This document shows, piece by piece, positions 41,760 to 50,262 of a DNA stretch of 64,000 nucleotides. The DNA is from Arthrobacter sp. ZGTC412 (GTDB lineage: Bacteria > Actinomycetota > Actinomycetes > Actinomycetales > Micrococcaceae), in contig NZ_PJII01000003.1 of the NCBI RefSeq assembly GCF_002929215.1, positions 310,001-374,000 of the forward strand, in the 5' to 3' direction. A program made the translations under genes and the position numbers. The notes under the pieces were generated by a model. The model ran no database searches and was not told where the DNA came from. It saw only the letters and a program-made list of their open reading frames with translations. Numbering within the stretch: the stretch's first letter is position 1; every line of letters starts with the position of its first letter.

Positions 41760-43262
41760 CTAAAAGGTCTTGCTGAGCTTGCGGGTGACGTCAGCGAGGG
41801 ACTGGTCATCGCCCACGTTGCCGGCGAAGACGATGTACGGGATGCCCTTGGCGGGGCCGTCCACCGGCTCCCAGAGCGAGACGATGCCCGGCAGCATGGG
41901 GCCGCGGACAATGGCGTGGCGGATCTCCAAGCCGTGCGCGGCAACGTCCGAGGAGGTGATGCCACCCTTGGCGATGACGAACCGCGGCGGGAAGGTCTTC
42001 AGGGTGCGGTTCACTACGGTGACGACGGCGGCGGACACGGTGCGCGCGATCCGCAGGCTTTCGGCGGGGTCGTCCGTTTTGATCAGCAGCCGGCTGGTGT
42101 GGACGATGACGTCGCCGCCGCGGAGGGCTTCGACGACGGTGTCCACGGTCTGGTCCAGGTAGGCGTCGGCGTCGGCGCGGAGGAGTTTTTCGACGTCGAT
42201 CTCGACGATGCGGGCTGCGCTGTGCTGTTCCGTCAGGGCCTTGAGCTGGCGGGTGGTGACGCCAACGTGGGAACCGACGACGATGAGCCCGCCGGCTTCG
42301 GACGGCGTGTTGCCGGCGTAGGCTTCGGCGCCGCTGAGCTCGCCGCGGATCTCCTGGCCGATGCGGGCACGGCCGAACGGCGGGCCAACCCGGTAAAGGA
42401 GCTTCTTGCCCCGCCGTTCTGCTTCTTCCAGGCCAAGGGACAGGGCGCGGAGGTCATTTTCCGTGACGATGTCGGCCACGATCGGGGTGGAGTCCGTGGC
42501 CTTCTCGATGGCATCGGCAATGGCGTTGGCGCTGACCTGTGCACTGGCTGCCGCATCCCCGGCGACGGGTTCGGCTGCTGCCCCGGCGCGGATGATGTTG
42601 AGGTCCAGGACGATGACCGAGTCCGCGGCGAAGCGGCCCTGGGACTTTTCCTCGACGTAGTCGGCCATCACGGAGGTGGTGAAGCCGAAAGTGGCATCCT
42701 TGGCGAACTCGGTGTCGGACACCGGCGTCAGGGTGCCGGTTGCGTCGCCGGTGCCGCGCATGTAGTGGACGCCGCCGATGGTGACGCGCCCGGCGTCGGG
42801 GAAGGCTGGGACCAGCACTACGCCGTCGGTCTTTTCTCCGCTGACGTCCGCCACGGTGGCGGCGATGACGTCCGGCTCCAGCGGGTAGTGGCCACGGAGG
42901 GTGGAATCGCTGCGGCTGACGAATCCGAGGCGCAATTCCCCGGCGGATCCGGCGGCAGCGAGGGCGTTGCGGACTACTTCTTCGTTGCGGGTGGCGGCCT
43001 CTGCCGGGTCCAGGCTGCGGGTGTTCGTGAGGACGTACACGGCGGGCTTGGACTGGCCGAAGGCCCAGATGAAGTCCTCCACGTCCCAGCGGGTGAGCAC
43101 GGGCAAATCTGCCACGGACTGCGTACCGGTGGGGTCGTCGTCGAGCACTACCAGGACACGCGGGATCCCCGCGTTCGAGGCAGCCAGGGTGCTGGCCACC
43201 AGTTCGGCGGGAATCCGGACCTCGGCCGGATAGGCGGCCAGAACGTCTGCTTCAAGCGTCAC
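41760..43262 (-). CDS. otnK: four-carbon acid sugar kinase (OtnK/DtnK, DUF1537 type)
   Basis: A 500-residue kinase of the four-carbon acid sugar kinase family. The N-terminal substrate domain has VLVVLDDDPTGTQSVADLPV near residue 36 and FVSRSDSTLRGHYPLE near residue 114. The C-terminal nucleotide domain has GLIVVGSHVGVTTRQLKAL and, near the end, FVIAKGGITSSDVAAHGLE. OtnK phosphorylates 3-oxo-tetronate at C4; DtnK acts on D-threonate. Next to an LtnD-like dehydrogenase, OtnK is the more likely role. First gene of the leftward operon, divergent from the FadR-type regulator. Confidence 0.9.
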   Translation of the reverse strand: MTLEADVLAAYPAEVRIPAELVASTLAASNAGIPRVLVVLDDDPTGTQSVADLPVLTRWDVEDFIWAFGQSKPAVYVLTNTRSLDPAEAATRNEEVVRNALAAAGSAGELRLGFVSRSDSTLRGHYPLEPDVIAATVADVSGEKTDGVVLVPAFPDAGRVTIGGVHYMRGTGDATGTLTPVSDTEFAKDATFGFTTSVMADYVEEKSQGRFAADSVIVLDLNIIRAGAAAEPVAGDAAASAQVSANAIADAIEKATDSTPIVADIVTENDLRALSLGLEEAERRGKKLLYRVGPPFGRARIGQEIRGELSGAEAYAGNTPSEAGGLIVVGSHVGVTTRQLKALTEQHSAARIVEIDVEKLLRADADAYLDQTVDTVVEALRGGDVIVHTSRLLIKTDDPAESLRIARTVSAAVVTVVNRTLKTFPPRFVIAKGGITSSDVAAHGLEIRHAIVRGPMLPGIVSLWEPVDGPAKGIPYIVFAGNVGDDQSLADVTRKLSKTF

Positions 43263-43318
43263 AGTGCACTCCGTTGTGTATGAATCCGGGCGGCGGATCC
43301 TGATGTAAAGGAAACTGT

Positions 43319-43335
43319 AAGATGTCTGACATCTT
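43319..43335. promoter_or_regulatory. operator-like palindrome in the divergent promoter
   Basis: AAGATGTC-T-GACATCTT is a perfect 17-bp palindrome around one central base, between the kinase gene and the FadR-type regulator. Its core TGTCTGACA recurs at 43385-43393. It is the likely binding site of the regulator at 43423. Confidence 0.7.
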
Positions 43336-43384
43336 GCATTTGAATGCTAGTGTGGCACAGGACATAAGGACGCGCAAGTAGACT

Positions 43385-43393
43385 TGTCTGACA
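43385..43393. promoter_or_regulatory. second copy of the operator core TGTCTGACA
   Basis: The same 9-mer as in the palindrome 60 bp away, 30 bp before the preferred start of the regulator gene. Two spaced copies would allow cooperative binding and self-regulation. Confidence 0.5.
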
Positions 43394-43422
43394 TATCCAC
43401 AAAGGCATCAATGGGGGCAGCA

Positions 43423-44127
43423 ATGGCAAGGAAGTCGCTGGTAGGCCAGGTGGCTGATGAGCTTCTTGACCGCATCATTACGGGCGAATTTCCGCCTGGC
43501 GCCACCGTTCCCGGCGAGCACGAACTCAGCGCCAGGCACGAAGTCAGCCGGATGACCGTCCGTGAAGCCATGAAGACTCTCGAGGCCCAGCACATCCTGA
43601 GCGTGGAGCGCGGCCGAGGTACTTTTGTGAACCCGCTCAACCGGTGGGCCTCGCTCGAAGCCGTGCTGCGCGCAGCCTCCGAAGGCAAAAACGAGGCAGA
43701 AGCATCGGTCCAGCTCATCGAACTCCGCCGCATGCTGGAGACCGGGGCATGTGAACTCGCGGCGGGACGCATCAGCGACGCCGATGTCCAGACGCTCTAC
43801 GGCCACGTGGCCGCCATGCGCGCCGCCCACGGGGTGAACGATGTTGCCGCCTTCGTGGAAGCGGACCTGGCATTCCACGACCTGATCCTGCATGCATCCG
43901 AAAACGTCTTTGTGGCCGTGCTGTTCGAACCGCTCCACCGGGTGCTGGAAAAGCGAAGGACCGAGACCTCAGCGGTCCGTGAAATCCAGGAGCACGCCAT
44001 CGGGCATCACCAAAACATCGCAGAAGCACTGGAATCCCGTGACGCTTCGCGCTCGAGGGAAGCCATGGACGCCCACATGCAGCAGACCCTCGACGACCTC
44101 AAGAACCTGGTGCTGCAGGCGAAGTAG
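43423..44127 (+). CDS. GntR-family (FadR subfamily) regulator
   Basis: About 234 residues. The winged helix reads GQVADELLDRIITGEFPPGA, then HEVSRMTVREAMKTLEAQH and GRGTFVNP. The C-terminal FCD domain has VEADLAFHDLILHASENVF and EHAIGHHQNIAEALESRD, including the His residues that bind metal and carboxylate ligands in FadR proteins. It probably represses the adjacent operon until a sugar acid binds. I prefer the ATG at 43423, which has GGGGG upstream; a TTG at 43384 is also in frame. It converges with the LacI gene, 8 bp away. Confidence 0.9.
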   Translation: MARKSLVGQVADELLDRIITGEFPPGATVPGEHELSARHEVSRMTVREAMKTLEAQHILSVERGRGTFVNPLNRWASLEAVLRAASEGKNEAEASVQLIELRRMLETGACELAAGRISDADVQTLYGHVAAMRAAHGVNDVAAFVEADLAFHDLILHASENVFVAVLFEPLHRVLEKRRTETSAVREIQEHAIGHHQNIAEALESRDASRSREAMDAHMQQTLDDLKNLVLQAK

Positions 44128-44135
44128 CAGCTGCT

Positions 44136-45173
44136 TTAGCGTGCCGGCGGGGCCGTAGTTCCCCGGACCACCAGTTCCGTTGCCACTTCCAGGGCAGTGG
44201 GAACGACGGACCCAGGCTGGTCCTGCTGCTCGGTCAGCATCCCCACGGCCATGGAGGCCAGCTGTGCCAGCGGCTGGCGGACCGTCGTGAGCGGCGGCGA
44301 TGTCAATGCAGCCTGGGCGATATCGTCAAAGCCCACGATGCTGAGGTCCTTCGGAACGTGGAGCGAGCGCTGCCCGGCCGCGTTCATTACGCCCAGGGCC
44401 TGCAAGTCACTGCCCGTGAAGATGGCGGTGGGCGGCTGGGGCAGGTCCAGCAGTTCCCCGCCCAGGCGCATTCCTGATTCGATGCTGAAATCGCCGTCCT
44501 GGACCAGCTCGGGCAGGACCGGCAGCCCGGCCTCGTGAAGGGCAGCGGCGTAGGCTGCGTAGCGGGCCCGGCCATGCCCGGGACTATGCTTGCGGCCGGT
44601 GATGATGCCGATCCTGCTGTGGCCCTGGCCCAGCAGGTGGCTGACGGCAGCGAGTGCCCCCGAGAACGACGCCGGGCTGACGCTGGGGATGGCCAGCCCT
44701 TCCGTTCCTTCCGGGTCGATGGCGACGGCGGGAATCTTCAGCGTCCGAAGCACCGTAACGAGGCGCGAACCTTTGCGGGGAGCCAGCAGCAGCACGCCGT
44801 CGAGCCGGTTGACCGAGGGTTCGCGCAGCTTGCGCCACCGTTCCGCGGTCGCATGCTCCGCGCGCGCGTAAGCAACCGCGTAGCCCAGCCGATCCGCAGC
44901 CGCTTCCACTCCGGCCATGGTTTCCAGGACCCAGGGTGAGTCGAAGTTATTGACCACCAGCTGCAGGACGCCCGGCTGCGCGGTTGCCACGGGCCGCTTG
45001 GAGTAATCAAGCTCCTCCAGCGCCTGCTGCACCCTGGCGCGGGTGGCGTCAGAGACGTGGGTCCGGCCGTTGAGCACCTTGGACACAGTGGGCACGGATA
45101 CGCCTGCTGCTGCCGCGACGTCAGCGATCTTGGGACGCGGAGTGGCGGTCACAGGGGCGGTCCTCGGGGTCAT
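44136..45173 (-). CDS. LacI-family regulator of the pectin locus
   Basis: A 345-residue LacI/GalR regulator. The HTH and hinge helix are PKIADVAAAAGVSVPTVSKVL and RARVQQALEELDYSKRPVA; the periplasmic-binding-like sensor domain includes AIFTGSDLQALGVMNAAGQ and LSIVGFDDIAQAALTSPPLT. Its start overlaps the GH43 stop by 4 bp, so it is the last gene of the DUF6807-GH43-lacI operon. Candidate operators GnAAnCGnTTnC lie at 47791 in the divergent promoter and at 59628 before the rhamnogalacturonan lyase. Confidence 0.92.
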   Translation of the reverse strand: MTPRTAPVTATPRPKIADVAAAAGVSVPTVSKVLNGRTHVSDATRARVQQALEELDYSKRPVATAQPGVLQLVVNNFDSPWVLETMAGVEAAADRLGYAVAYARAEHATAERWRKLREPSVNRLDGVLLLAPRKGSRLVTVLRTLKIPAVAIDPEGTEGLAIPSVSPASFSGALAAVSHLLGQGHSRIGIITGRKHSPGHGRARYAAYAAALHEAGLPVLPELVQDGDFSIESGMRLGGELLDLPQPPTAIFTGSDLQALGVMNAAGQRSLHVPKDLSIVGFDDIAQAALTSPPLTTVRQPLAQLASMAVGMLTEQQDQPGSVVPTALEVATELVVRGTTAPPAR

Positions 45174-46747
45174 GTAGTCGCGGCGGCGAGTTGGGGGGCG
45201 GTGGTGCGGCGCGCTGGGGCGATGTCCACGCGCACGGGTCCCACGATAACATTGCCGCTCTCCTGGGAGCCCAGCGGTGACGTGGCGAAAATGCCCAGCT
45301 CAGCCCCGATCCACTGCCCCTTGGCCACCTCGAAGTTCCAGCCCTGGACTTCCCATGGCTCGCCCGGCCCTGAACGCCAGGCGAAGGTGGACCGGGGCGT
45401 TCCGTCCGTTCGGATCTGCAGTTCTATCCGGGAGCCGGGCAGGGCGGTTTTGCGGCCCAGCCGCTGCTCGTGCGGCCCCTCTCCCCCGGTGCCATCGCCG
45501 AGCACATAGCCGCTGGCTGTCTTGATGATGCCCAGCCATGCGTACTTCAGGCCCAGCACCACAACGCCTGCCCGGGTTCCCACCGGAACGTCCTGCAGCT
45601 CCAGGGAGGTGGCGAAGGTTGACGGGGTGCCCGGCAAGATTTGCCCGAGCAGGTTGGGGAGCTCGCGCAGGTTCACCGGATCATTGGCCTTCGGCTTGAG
45701 GACCAGGTGTCCGCCCCCGCATTGGTGCGCCCAGTCATCCTGCGGATTCGCCTGCCAATGCCACTGCGGCCCCAGCCGCGTCGATGAAAAGTCGTCACCG
45801 GCCGGCGGCGCCACGTCCTCCGCGAAGGTACCCGCAGGGTAGGGGTGCGTGATCACCGGGGTTCCCGGTCCGCCGTCGGGATCCCGGACCCCCATCCACG
45901 GCCAGCCGTCCTCGGTCCACCCCATGGGCTGGAGGTGCACCACCCGGCCGTAGGGGCCGCGGTCCTGGAAGTGCAGGAACCAATCCTCGCCCCGAGGGCT
46001 GGTGACCCAGGCTCCCTGGTGCGGACCGTTGACCCCGGTGTTCCCCTGCTCCAGGACACGCCGCTCCTCGTAGGGCCCGAACGGGGACCCTGAGCGGAAC
46101 ACCGACTGCCAGCCGGTAGCCACCCCGCCGGCCGGAGCGAAAATCCAGTACCAGCCGTCCCTTTTGTAGAACTTCGGCCCCTCCAGGGTGGTGTAGCCGG
46201 CCAGGTCTGCCCCGTTGATCACGTGGGTCCCGTGGTCCAGGAGCCTGCTGGCGTCCGGACTCATGCGGTGCACCGTGAGCCGGTTTTTGACGCCGATCCG
46301 GCTCTGAGCCCAGCCGTGAACCAAGTAGGCCTGGCCGTCGTCGTCCCACAAAGGGCAGGGATCGATGAGCCCGCGGCCGGGGTATAGGAGATGTGGGGCA
46401 GTCCAGGGACCCTCAGCCCTTTCCGCGCTCAGCACGAAGATGCCGTGGTCAGGATCCGGGTAGAAGATCCAGAAGCGGCCGTCGTGGTGCCGCAGCGAGG
46501 GAGCCCATACACCGCTCCCGTGGCGCACCAGGGAGTAGTGGCTGGTCTGAGGCAGCGAGGTGAGCGCGTGGCCGGCATGCTCCCAATCCACGAGGTTCCG
46601 GGAGCGCAGGACCGGCAGCCCGGGCACCCGGTTGAAGCTTGAGGCGATGAGGTAGTAAACGCCGTCCACCTGCACGGCGTCCGGATCCGGCCAGTCGGCA
46701 TTGAGGATGGGGTTCCGGTAGAGGGGGGCGGGGATCCGGGTAGTCAT
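45170..46747 (-). CDS. glycoside hydrolase family 43 with C-terminal beta-sandwich
   Basis: About 525 residues. The five-bladed propeller contains the GH43 catalytic residues: base Asp in NADWPDPDAVQ near residue 16, pKa-tuning Asp in LIDPCPLWDDDGQAYLVHG near residue 130, and acid Glu in TLEGPKFYKRDGWYW near residue 185. The last 190 residues form a concanavalin-like domain as in beta-xylosidases. The activity is probably exo, releasing arabinose, xylose or galactose from pectin side chains. No signal peptide, so intracellular. I use the ATG at 46747, which overlaps the upstream stop by 4 bp; the frame runs to 46948 but only as low-quality Arg/Pro-rich sequence. Confidence 0.9.
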   Translation of the reverse strand: MTTRIPAPLYRNPILNADWPDPDAVQVDGVYYLIASSFNRVPGLPVLRSRNLVDWEHAGHALTSLPQTSHYSLVRHGSGVWAPSLRHHDGRFWIFYPDPDHGIFVLSAERAEGPWTAPHLLYPGRGLIDPCPLWDDDGQAYLVHGWAQSRIGVKNRLTVHRMSPDASRLLDHGTHVINGADLAGYTTLEGPKFYKRDGWYWIFAPAGGVATGWQSVFRSGSPFGPYEERRVLEQGNTGVNGPHQGAWVTSPRGEDWFLHFQDRGPYGRVVHLQPMGWTEDGWPWMGVRDPDGGPGTPVITHPYPAGTFAEDVAPPAGDDFSSTRLGPQWHWQANPQDDWAHQCGGGHLVLKPKANDPVNLRELPNLLGQILPGTPSTFATSLELQDVPVGTRAGVVVLGLKYAWLGIIKTASGYVLGDGTGGEGPHEQRLGRKTALPGSRIELQIRTDGTPRSTFAWRSGPGEPWEVQGWNFEVAKGQWIGAELGIFATSPLGSQESGNVIVGPVRVDIAPARRTTAPQLAAATT

Positions 46748-47688
46748 GATGTCCTGTCGGGAGAGCTGTGGCGGGTTCGGGGGTGCTGGTTGAGAATTCT
46801 GAGGGCGTCGGCGCTGGTGGACACTTGTCCGTCGTGGATGACGGCGTGCAGGGCGAGCTTGAGCGGATTGTCTTGGTCCACAACGGTGGGTTCCGCCCAC
46901 GCCACCGCCGGCCCGGCCCCAAGGTAGCCCTCGGCCCGGATGAACCACGGAAGCAGGCGGCCGGGTTCCTGTGCGAGCACAACGCTCACCGGTGCGTCGC
47001 CGATCACCATGCTGACCGAAAGCCAGGGTGAGAGTGAACCGTGCGCAGCATGGGCGCCGATGCCGGCGTCGGAAAGGACAATCGGCTCGGCGCTGCCCCT
47101 GGGAAAGCGCCAGAAAATCCCGCCATACCCGGCGCCCTGCCGCCCTTTCACGGCCGACGACGACACCTCCAACTTCTGCACGCCCGGTGCCGGAACGATC
47201 ACCGAGGACAACGAAAGGCTCCAGCTCCCGGGCTCCGGGTGTGCGAAGTACTGGATTCGGCGCTGTTCAACCGCGAGTTCCCCGCCATCGTTCGATAACC
47301 AGGACACATGGCCGAATTCTTGCCCCGGCGTGGACTGCCAGCCCTGCGGCTGCTGCTTTCCGTGGTTGGCCAGGTGCATGGGTCCGTTATCAGCCGTGTA
47401 GGTTGAGCCGCCCCAGAAATTGGTGTTGTTGACATCAGATAACGCCAAGGACAGCCCCAGATGGTGCGGGTGGTCCCCCGGCTCAGCCTCCGTGACCACA
47501 ACGCCCGCCTTGGACAGAATCGGATGGAGATAAGGCCGGGGCGCAAGGTTGGCAGGCTGTCGAAGAGCCGTGTTGTGGGTCGCGGGAGGTTGTTCCTGGG
47601 GAGTCGTGCCCTGTGCCTCAGCGGGACGGGTGTGGTGGGCCAAGCGGACCTCCAGTTTGGGGCGTTTCAGGGATGTGGGAATCAGCAT
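46744..47688 (-). CDS. DUF6807 (PmoA-like) family protein
   Basis: About 314 residues, beta-rich, with GDHPHHLGLSLALSDVNNTNF near residue 67. That His-rich motif is typical of DUF6807, a family often annotated PmoA by homology and frequently found in sugar-utilisation loci. The biochemical role is not established. I take the ATG at 47688 (MLIPTSLKRPK); the frame extends to 47775, but that would overlap the predicted promoter. It is first in the operon DUF6807-GH43-lacI, divergent from the transporter operon. Confidence 0.8.
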   Translation of the reverse strand: MLIPTSLKRPKLEVRLAHHTRPAEAQGTTPQEQPPATHNTALRQPANLAPRPYLHPILSKAGVVVTEAEPGDHPHHLGLSLALSDVNNTNFWGGSTYTADNGPMHLANHGKQQPQGWQSTPGQEFGHVSWLSNDGGELAVEQRRIQYFAHPEPGSWSLSLSSVIVPAPGVQKLEVSSSAVKGRQGAGYGGIFWRFPRGSAEPIVLSDAGIGAHAAHGSLSPWLSVSMVIGDAPVSVVLAQEPGRLLPWFIRAEGYLGAGPAVAWAEPTVVDQDNPLKLALHAVIHDGQVSTSADALRILNQHPRTRHSSPDRTS

Positions 47689-47764
47689 AGCCAGATCAGA
47701 AAAATACGGCAAGAAGTAAAGAAACTTTCTGCCCCTGCTTCGACTCGCGGTTTCCAAAATTGTC

Positions 47765-47794
47765 TTGACAGTCACAGTGGGTGTTTGCTAGAAA
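47765..47794 (+). promoter_or_regulatory. predicted promoter of the pectin ABC-transporter operon
   Basis: TTGACA at 47765-47770 is followed after 18 bp by TAGAAA at 47789-47794. The LacI-type site at 47791-47802 overlaps the -10 region, so a bound repressor would block it. Confidence 0.5.
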
Positions 47795-47802
47795 TCGTTT
47801 AC
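47791..47802. promoter_or_regulatory. LacI-type operator in the divergent pectin promoter
   Basis: GAAATCGTTTAC fits GnAAnCGnTTnC at all fixed positions. It lies between the DUF6807-GH43-lacI operon and the transporter operon and can control both. A second match (GGAAGCGTTTTC) lies at 59628-59639. Confidence 0.65.
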
Positions 47803-47947
47803 TGAGTTTAGTTCCTTTTGCTTCCTGCTGATTCACATTGTTCCAACCGCGCAAAGGCAGCCAGGCTGGTGACAGAAACTTTCCAAGTCATTTCAAGTTC
47901 GAACTCCCCCTGCTTCAGGTGGGAAACCCCTAGAGAGGCGTCATTCA

Positions 47948-49252
47948 ATGATGAAGACTGTCAGCACCCCCATCTCCCGCAGGCTGGTCCTGGGCGCAGC
48001 CGTGACGGCTGCGGGCCTGGCACTGAGCGGCTGCGGAGGGGGTTCAACTCCTTCTGCGGGCGGCAACGTGGAGTTGAACTTCGTCTATTGGGGGGATTCC
48101 AACCGGGCCAAAATGACAGACGCCGCGATCAAAATCTTCGAGGAGAAGAATCCGGGCATCACTGTCAAGAGTGAATACCAGGACAGCGGTCCCTACGCCG
48201 ACAAGCTGGCCACCCGCTTTGCCGGCGGCAATCCACCGGACGTGCTGAACATGGCCAACCGGACCCTGCTTGAGTACGCCGAGCGCGGCACCCTGGCGGA
48301 CCTGAAGTCCTTTCCGGAAATCAACCTCGATAAGGTTCCTGCCGCCATCCAGAGCCGGGGCGAGGTGGACGGCAAACTCTACGGCCTGGCCACCGGCGTC
48401 AACCTCATCGGCATGGTGGTCAACAAAACAATTACAGACCAGGCCGGCGTCACGATTCCCGACGACGAGACCTGGAGCTGGGAAGACTACGCAAAATTCG
48501 CCGCCGAGGTGACCCAGAAGACTGGCGGCAAGGTTTACGGCGCCGGCTACGACGTCGCCACCGAGACCGGGCCCATCCTGCTCGCCAGGCAGCGGGGCGA
48601 GGACTTCTACACCAAGGACAACAAGCTCGGAGTCAGCGAGGAAACCATACGGGACTGGTTCCAGTACAGCGTTGACTTGCGTGCCGCCGGTGGCTACCCG
48701 CCCGCAGGTTTCTTCGAGCAGATCGGCGGCTCACCCGCCCAGTCGTACCTCGCCAAGGGCACGGTCGCCTCGCAGATCATCCCCATCAACAATTACAAGG
48801 GATACAACGAGGCCGCCGGCGGAAACGTGGTCCTGCTGCGCATGCCGGGTGAAACCACACAAAAGCGCCGGGGATACTCCGCCGATCCCAGCATGCTGTG
48901 GTCCATCGCCGCCAAGTCGAAGCACCCGAAGGAAGCCGCCAAGCTGCTGAACTTCCTGATCAACGACGTTGACGGCGCGGCAGAGACTCTTACCCAGCGC
49001 GGCGTGCCAATCAACCCGGACGTAACAGAGGCCATCATGCCAAAGCTCGGAGCTGACGACACAAAGTTTGTGCAGATGGTTGCCGACATTCAAAAAGACG
49101 AGCTGGCCCCCGCCTACGTATACCCCAAGGGCGCAAGCGTTGTGGCGGACACCCTCAAGCAGCTGGCAACCGAAGTTGAGTTCGGCCGGGTCACTCCTGC
49201 TGATGCCGCGAAAAGCTTCCTCGAGAAGAGCAATGCAGCAATCAACAAGTAG
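47948..49252 (+). CDS. sugar ABC transporter substrate-binding lipoprotein
   Basis: A 434-residue family-1 extracellular solute-binding protein. The signal has a twin-Arg start (ISRRLVLGAAV) and a lipobox LALSGC with lipidated Cys29, so it is anchored outside the membrane. The mature part has NLIGMVVNKTI and other features of oligosaccharide-binding proteins. The ligand is inferred from context as a pectin-derived oligosaccharide such as unsaturated rhamnogalacturonan or oligogalacturonide. First gene of the operon, followed 46 bp later by two permease genes. Confidence 0.93.
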   Translation: MMKTVSTPISRRLVLGAAVTAAGLALSGCGGGSTPSAGGNVELNFVYWGDSNRAKMTDAAIKIFEEKNPGITVKSEYQDSGPYADKLATRFAGGNPPDVLNMANRTLLEYAERGTLADLKSFPEINLDKVPAAIQSRGEVDGKLYGLATGVNLIGMVVNKTITDQAGVTIPDDETWSWEDYAKFAAEVTQKTGGKVYGAGYDVATETGPILLARQRGEDFYTKDNKLGVSEETIRDWFQYSVDLRAAGGYPPAGFFEQIGGSPAQSYLAKGTVASQIIPINNYKGYNEAAGGNVVLLRMPGETTQKRRGYSADPSMLWSIAAKSKHPKEAAKLLNFLINDVDGAAETLTQRGVPINPDVTEAIMPKLGADDTKFVQMVADIQKDELAPAYVYPKGASVVADTLKQLATEVEFGRVTPADAAKSFLEKSNAAINK

Positions 49253-49298
49253 CCACCCAACGTTCAGCTATCCAGTTACGCAGATAGGAGCCTGACGA

Positions 49299-50252
49299 AT
49301 GTCAGTGCTGACCAAGCAAACGCACGGCTCAGCCGCTGCGCCGGCGGCCCAGTCCGGGGGACAGCGCCGGCGGGGCAACTCCCGCCGCACCAACCAGCGT
49401 TCTGGCTACCTTTTCCTGCTGCCGTGGTTCATCGGCATGCTGTTCACCATCATCCCGTTCTTCGCCTCCCTCTACTTGGCATTCACGGACTACAACCTGT
49501 TCACGGAGCCTAACTTCGTAGGCCTGGCGAACTTCCAGTCGATGTTCGAGGACCCGCGGCTCCTGCAGTCCCTGAAGGTCACGTTCATCTACACCTTCGT
49601 CTCAGTGCCGATCTCGCTGGCCATTGCGCTGCTGGTGGCATTGGTCCTGAACCGCGGACTCAGCGGCCTCTCGATCTACCGGTCGGTCTATTACCTGCCG
49701 TCGCTGCTGGGCGGCAGCGTGGCCATCGTGATGCTGTGGCGCTACATCTTCGGCAACGACGGAATCGTCAATGGATTCCTGAGATGGTTCGGCATCCAGG
49801 GACCAGCCTGGGTCACAGATCCTGAATTCGCGCTGAGCACCCTGATCGTCCTGAACGTGTGGACGTTCGGCTCGCCCATGGTGATCTTCCTTGCCGGCCT
49901 GCGCCAGGTACCCGCCATGTACTACGAGGCCGCCTCCATTGACGGCGCTTCCCGGTGGCGACAGTTCCGCAACATAACGTTGCCGCTGATCAGCCCCATC
50001 ATTTTCTTCAACCTCATCATGCAGCTCATCGGGTCCTTCCAGACCTTCACCCAGGGCTACGTGATGAGCGGAGGGACGGGCGGCCCGGCGGATTCAACGC
50101 TGTTCTACAACCTGTACCTCTACCAAAAGGGCTTCACCGAATTCGAGATGGGTTACGCCTCCGCCATGGCATGGCTGCTGCTGATGATTATTGCGATTTT
50201 CACGGCCATCAACTTCATCGCATCCAAGTTCTGGGTCTTCTACGACAATTAA
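49299..50252 (+). CDS. sugar ABC transporter permease (MalF/LplB type)
   Basis: A 317-residue inner-membrane protein with six helices (SGYLFLLPWFIGMLFTIIPF first). The ATPase-docking EAA motif is YYEAASIDGASRWRQFRNIT near residue 207. An Arg/Gln-rich N-terminal tail of about 30 residues is cytosolic. With the second permease it forms the channel for the sugar taken up by the binding protein. No ATPase gene follows, so a shared MsiK-type ATPase elsewhere is needed. Confidence 0.94.
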   Translation: MSVLTKQTHGSAAAPAAQSGGQRRRGNSRRTNQRSGYLFLLPWFIGMLFTIIPFFASLYLAFTDYNLFTEPNFVGLANFQSMFEDPRLLQSLKVTFIYTFVSVPISLAIALLVALVLNRGLSGLSIYRSVYYLPSLLGGSVAIVMLWRYIFGNDGIVNGFLRWFGIQGPAWVTDPEFALSTLIVLNVWTFGSPMVIFLAGLRQVPAMYYEAASIDGASRWRQFRNITLPLISPIIFFNLIMQLIGSFQTFTQGYVMSGGTGGPADSTLFYNLYLYQKGFTEFEMGYASAMAWLLLMIIAIFTAINFIASKFWVFYDN

Positions 50253-50262
50253 GGCAACCGCT

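Noticed and set aside
46748-46948. N-terminal extension of the GH43 protein
   Set aside because: Arg/Pro/Gly-rich with no conservation pattern, and it overlaps the DUF6807 gene; the ATG at 46747 has the operon's usual 4-bp overlap.
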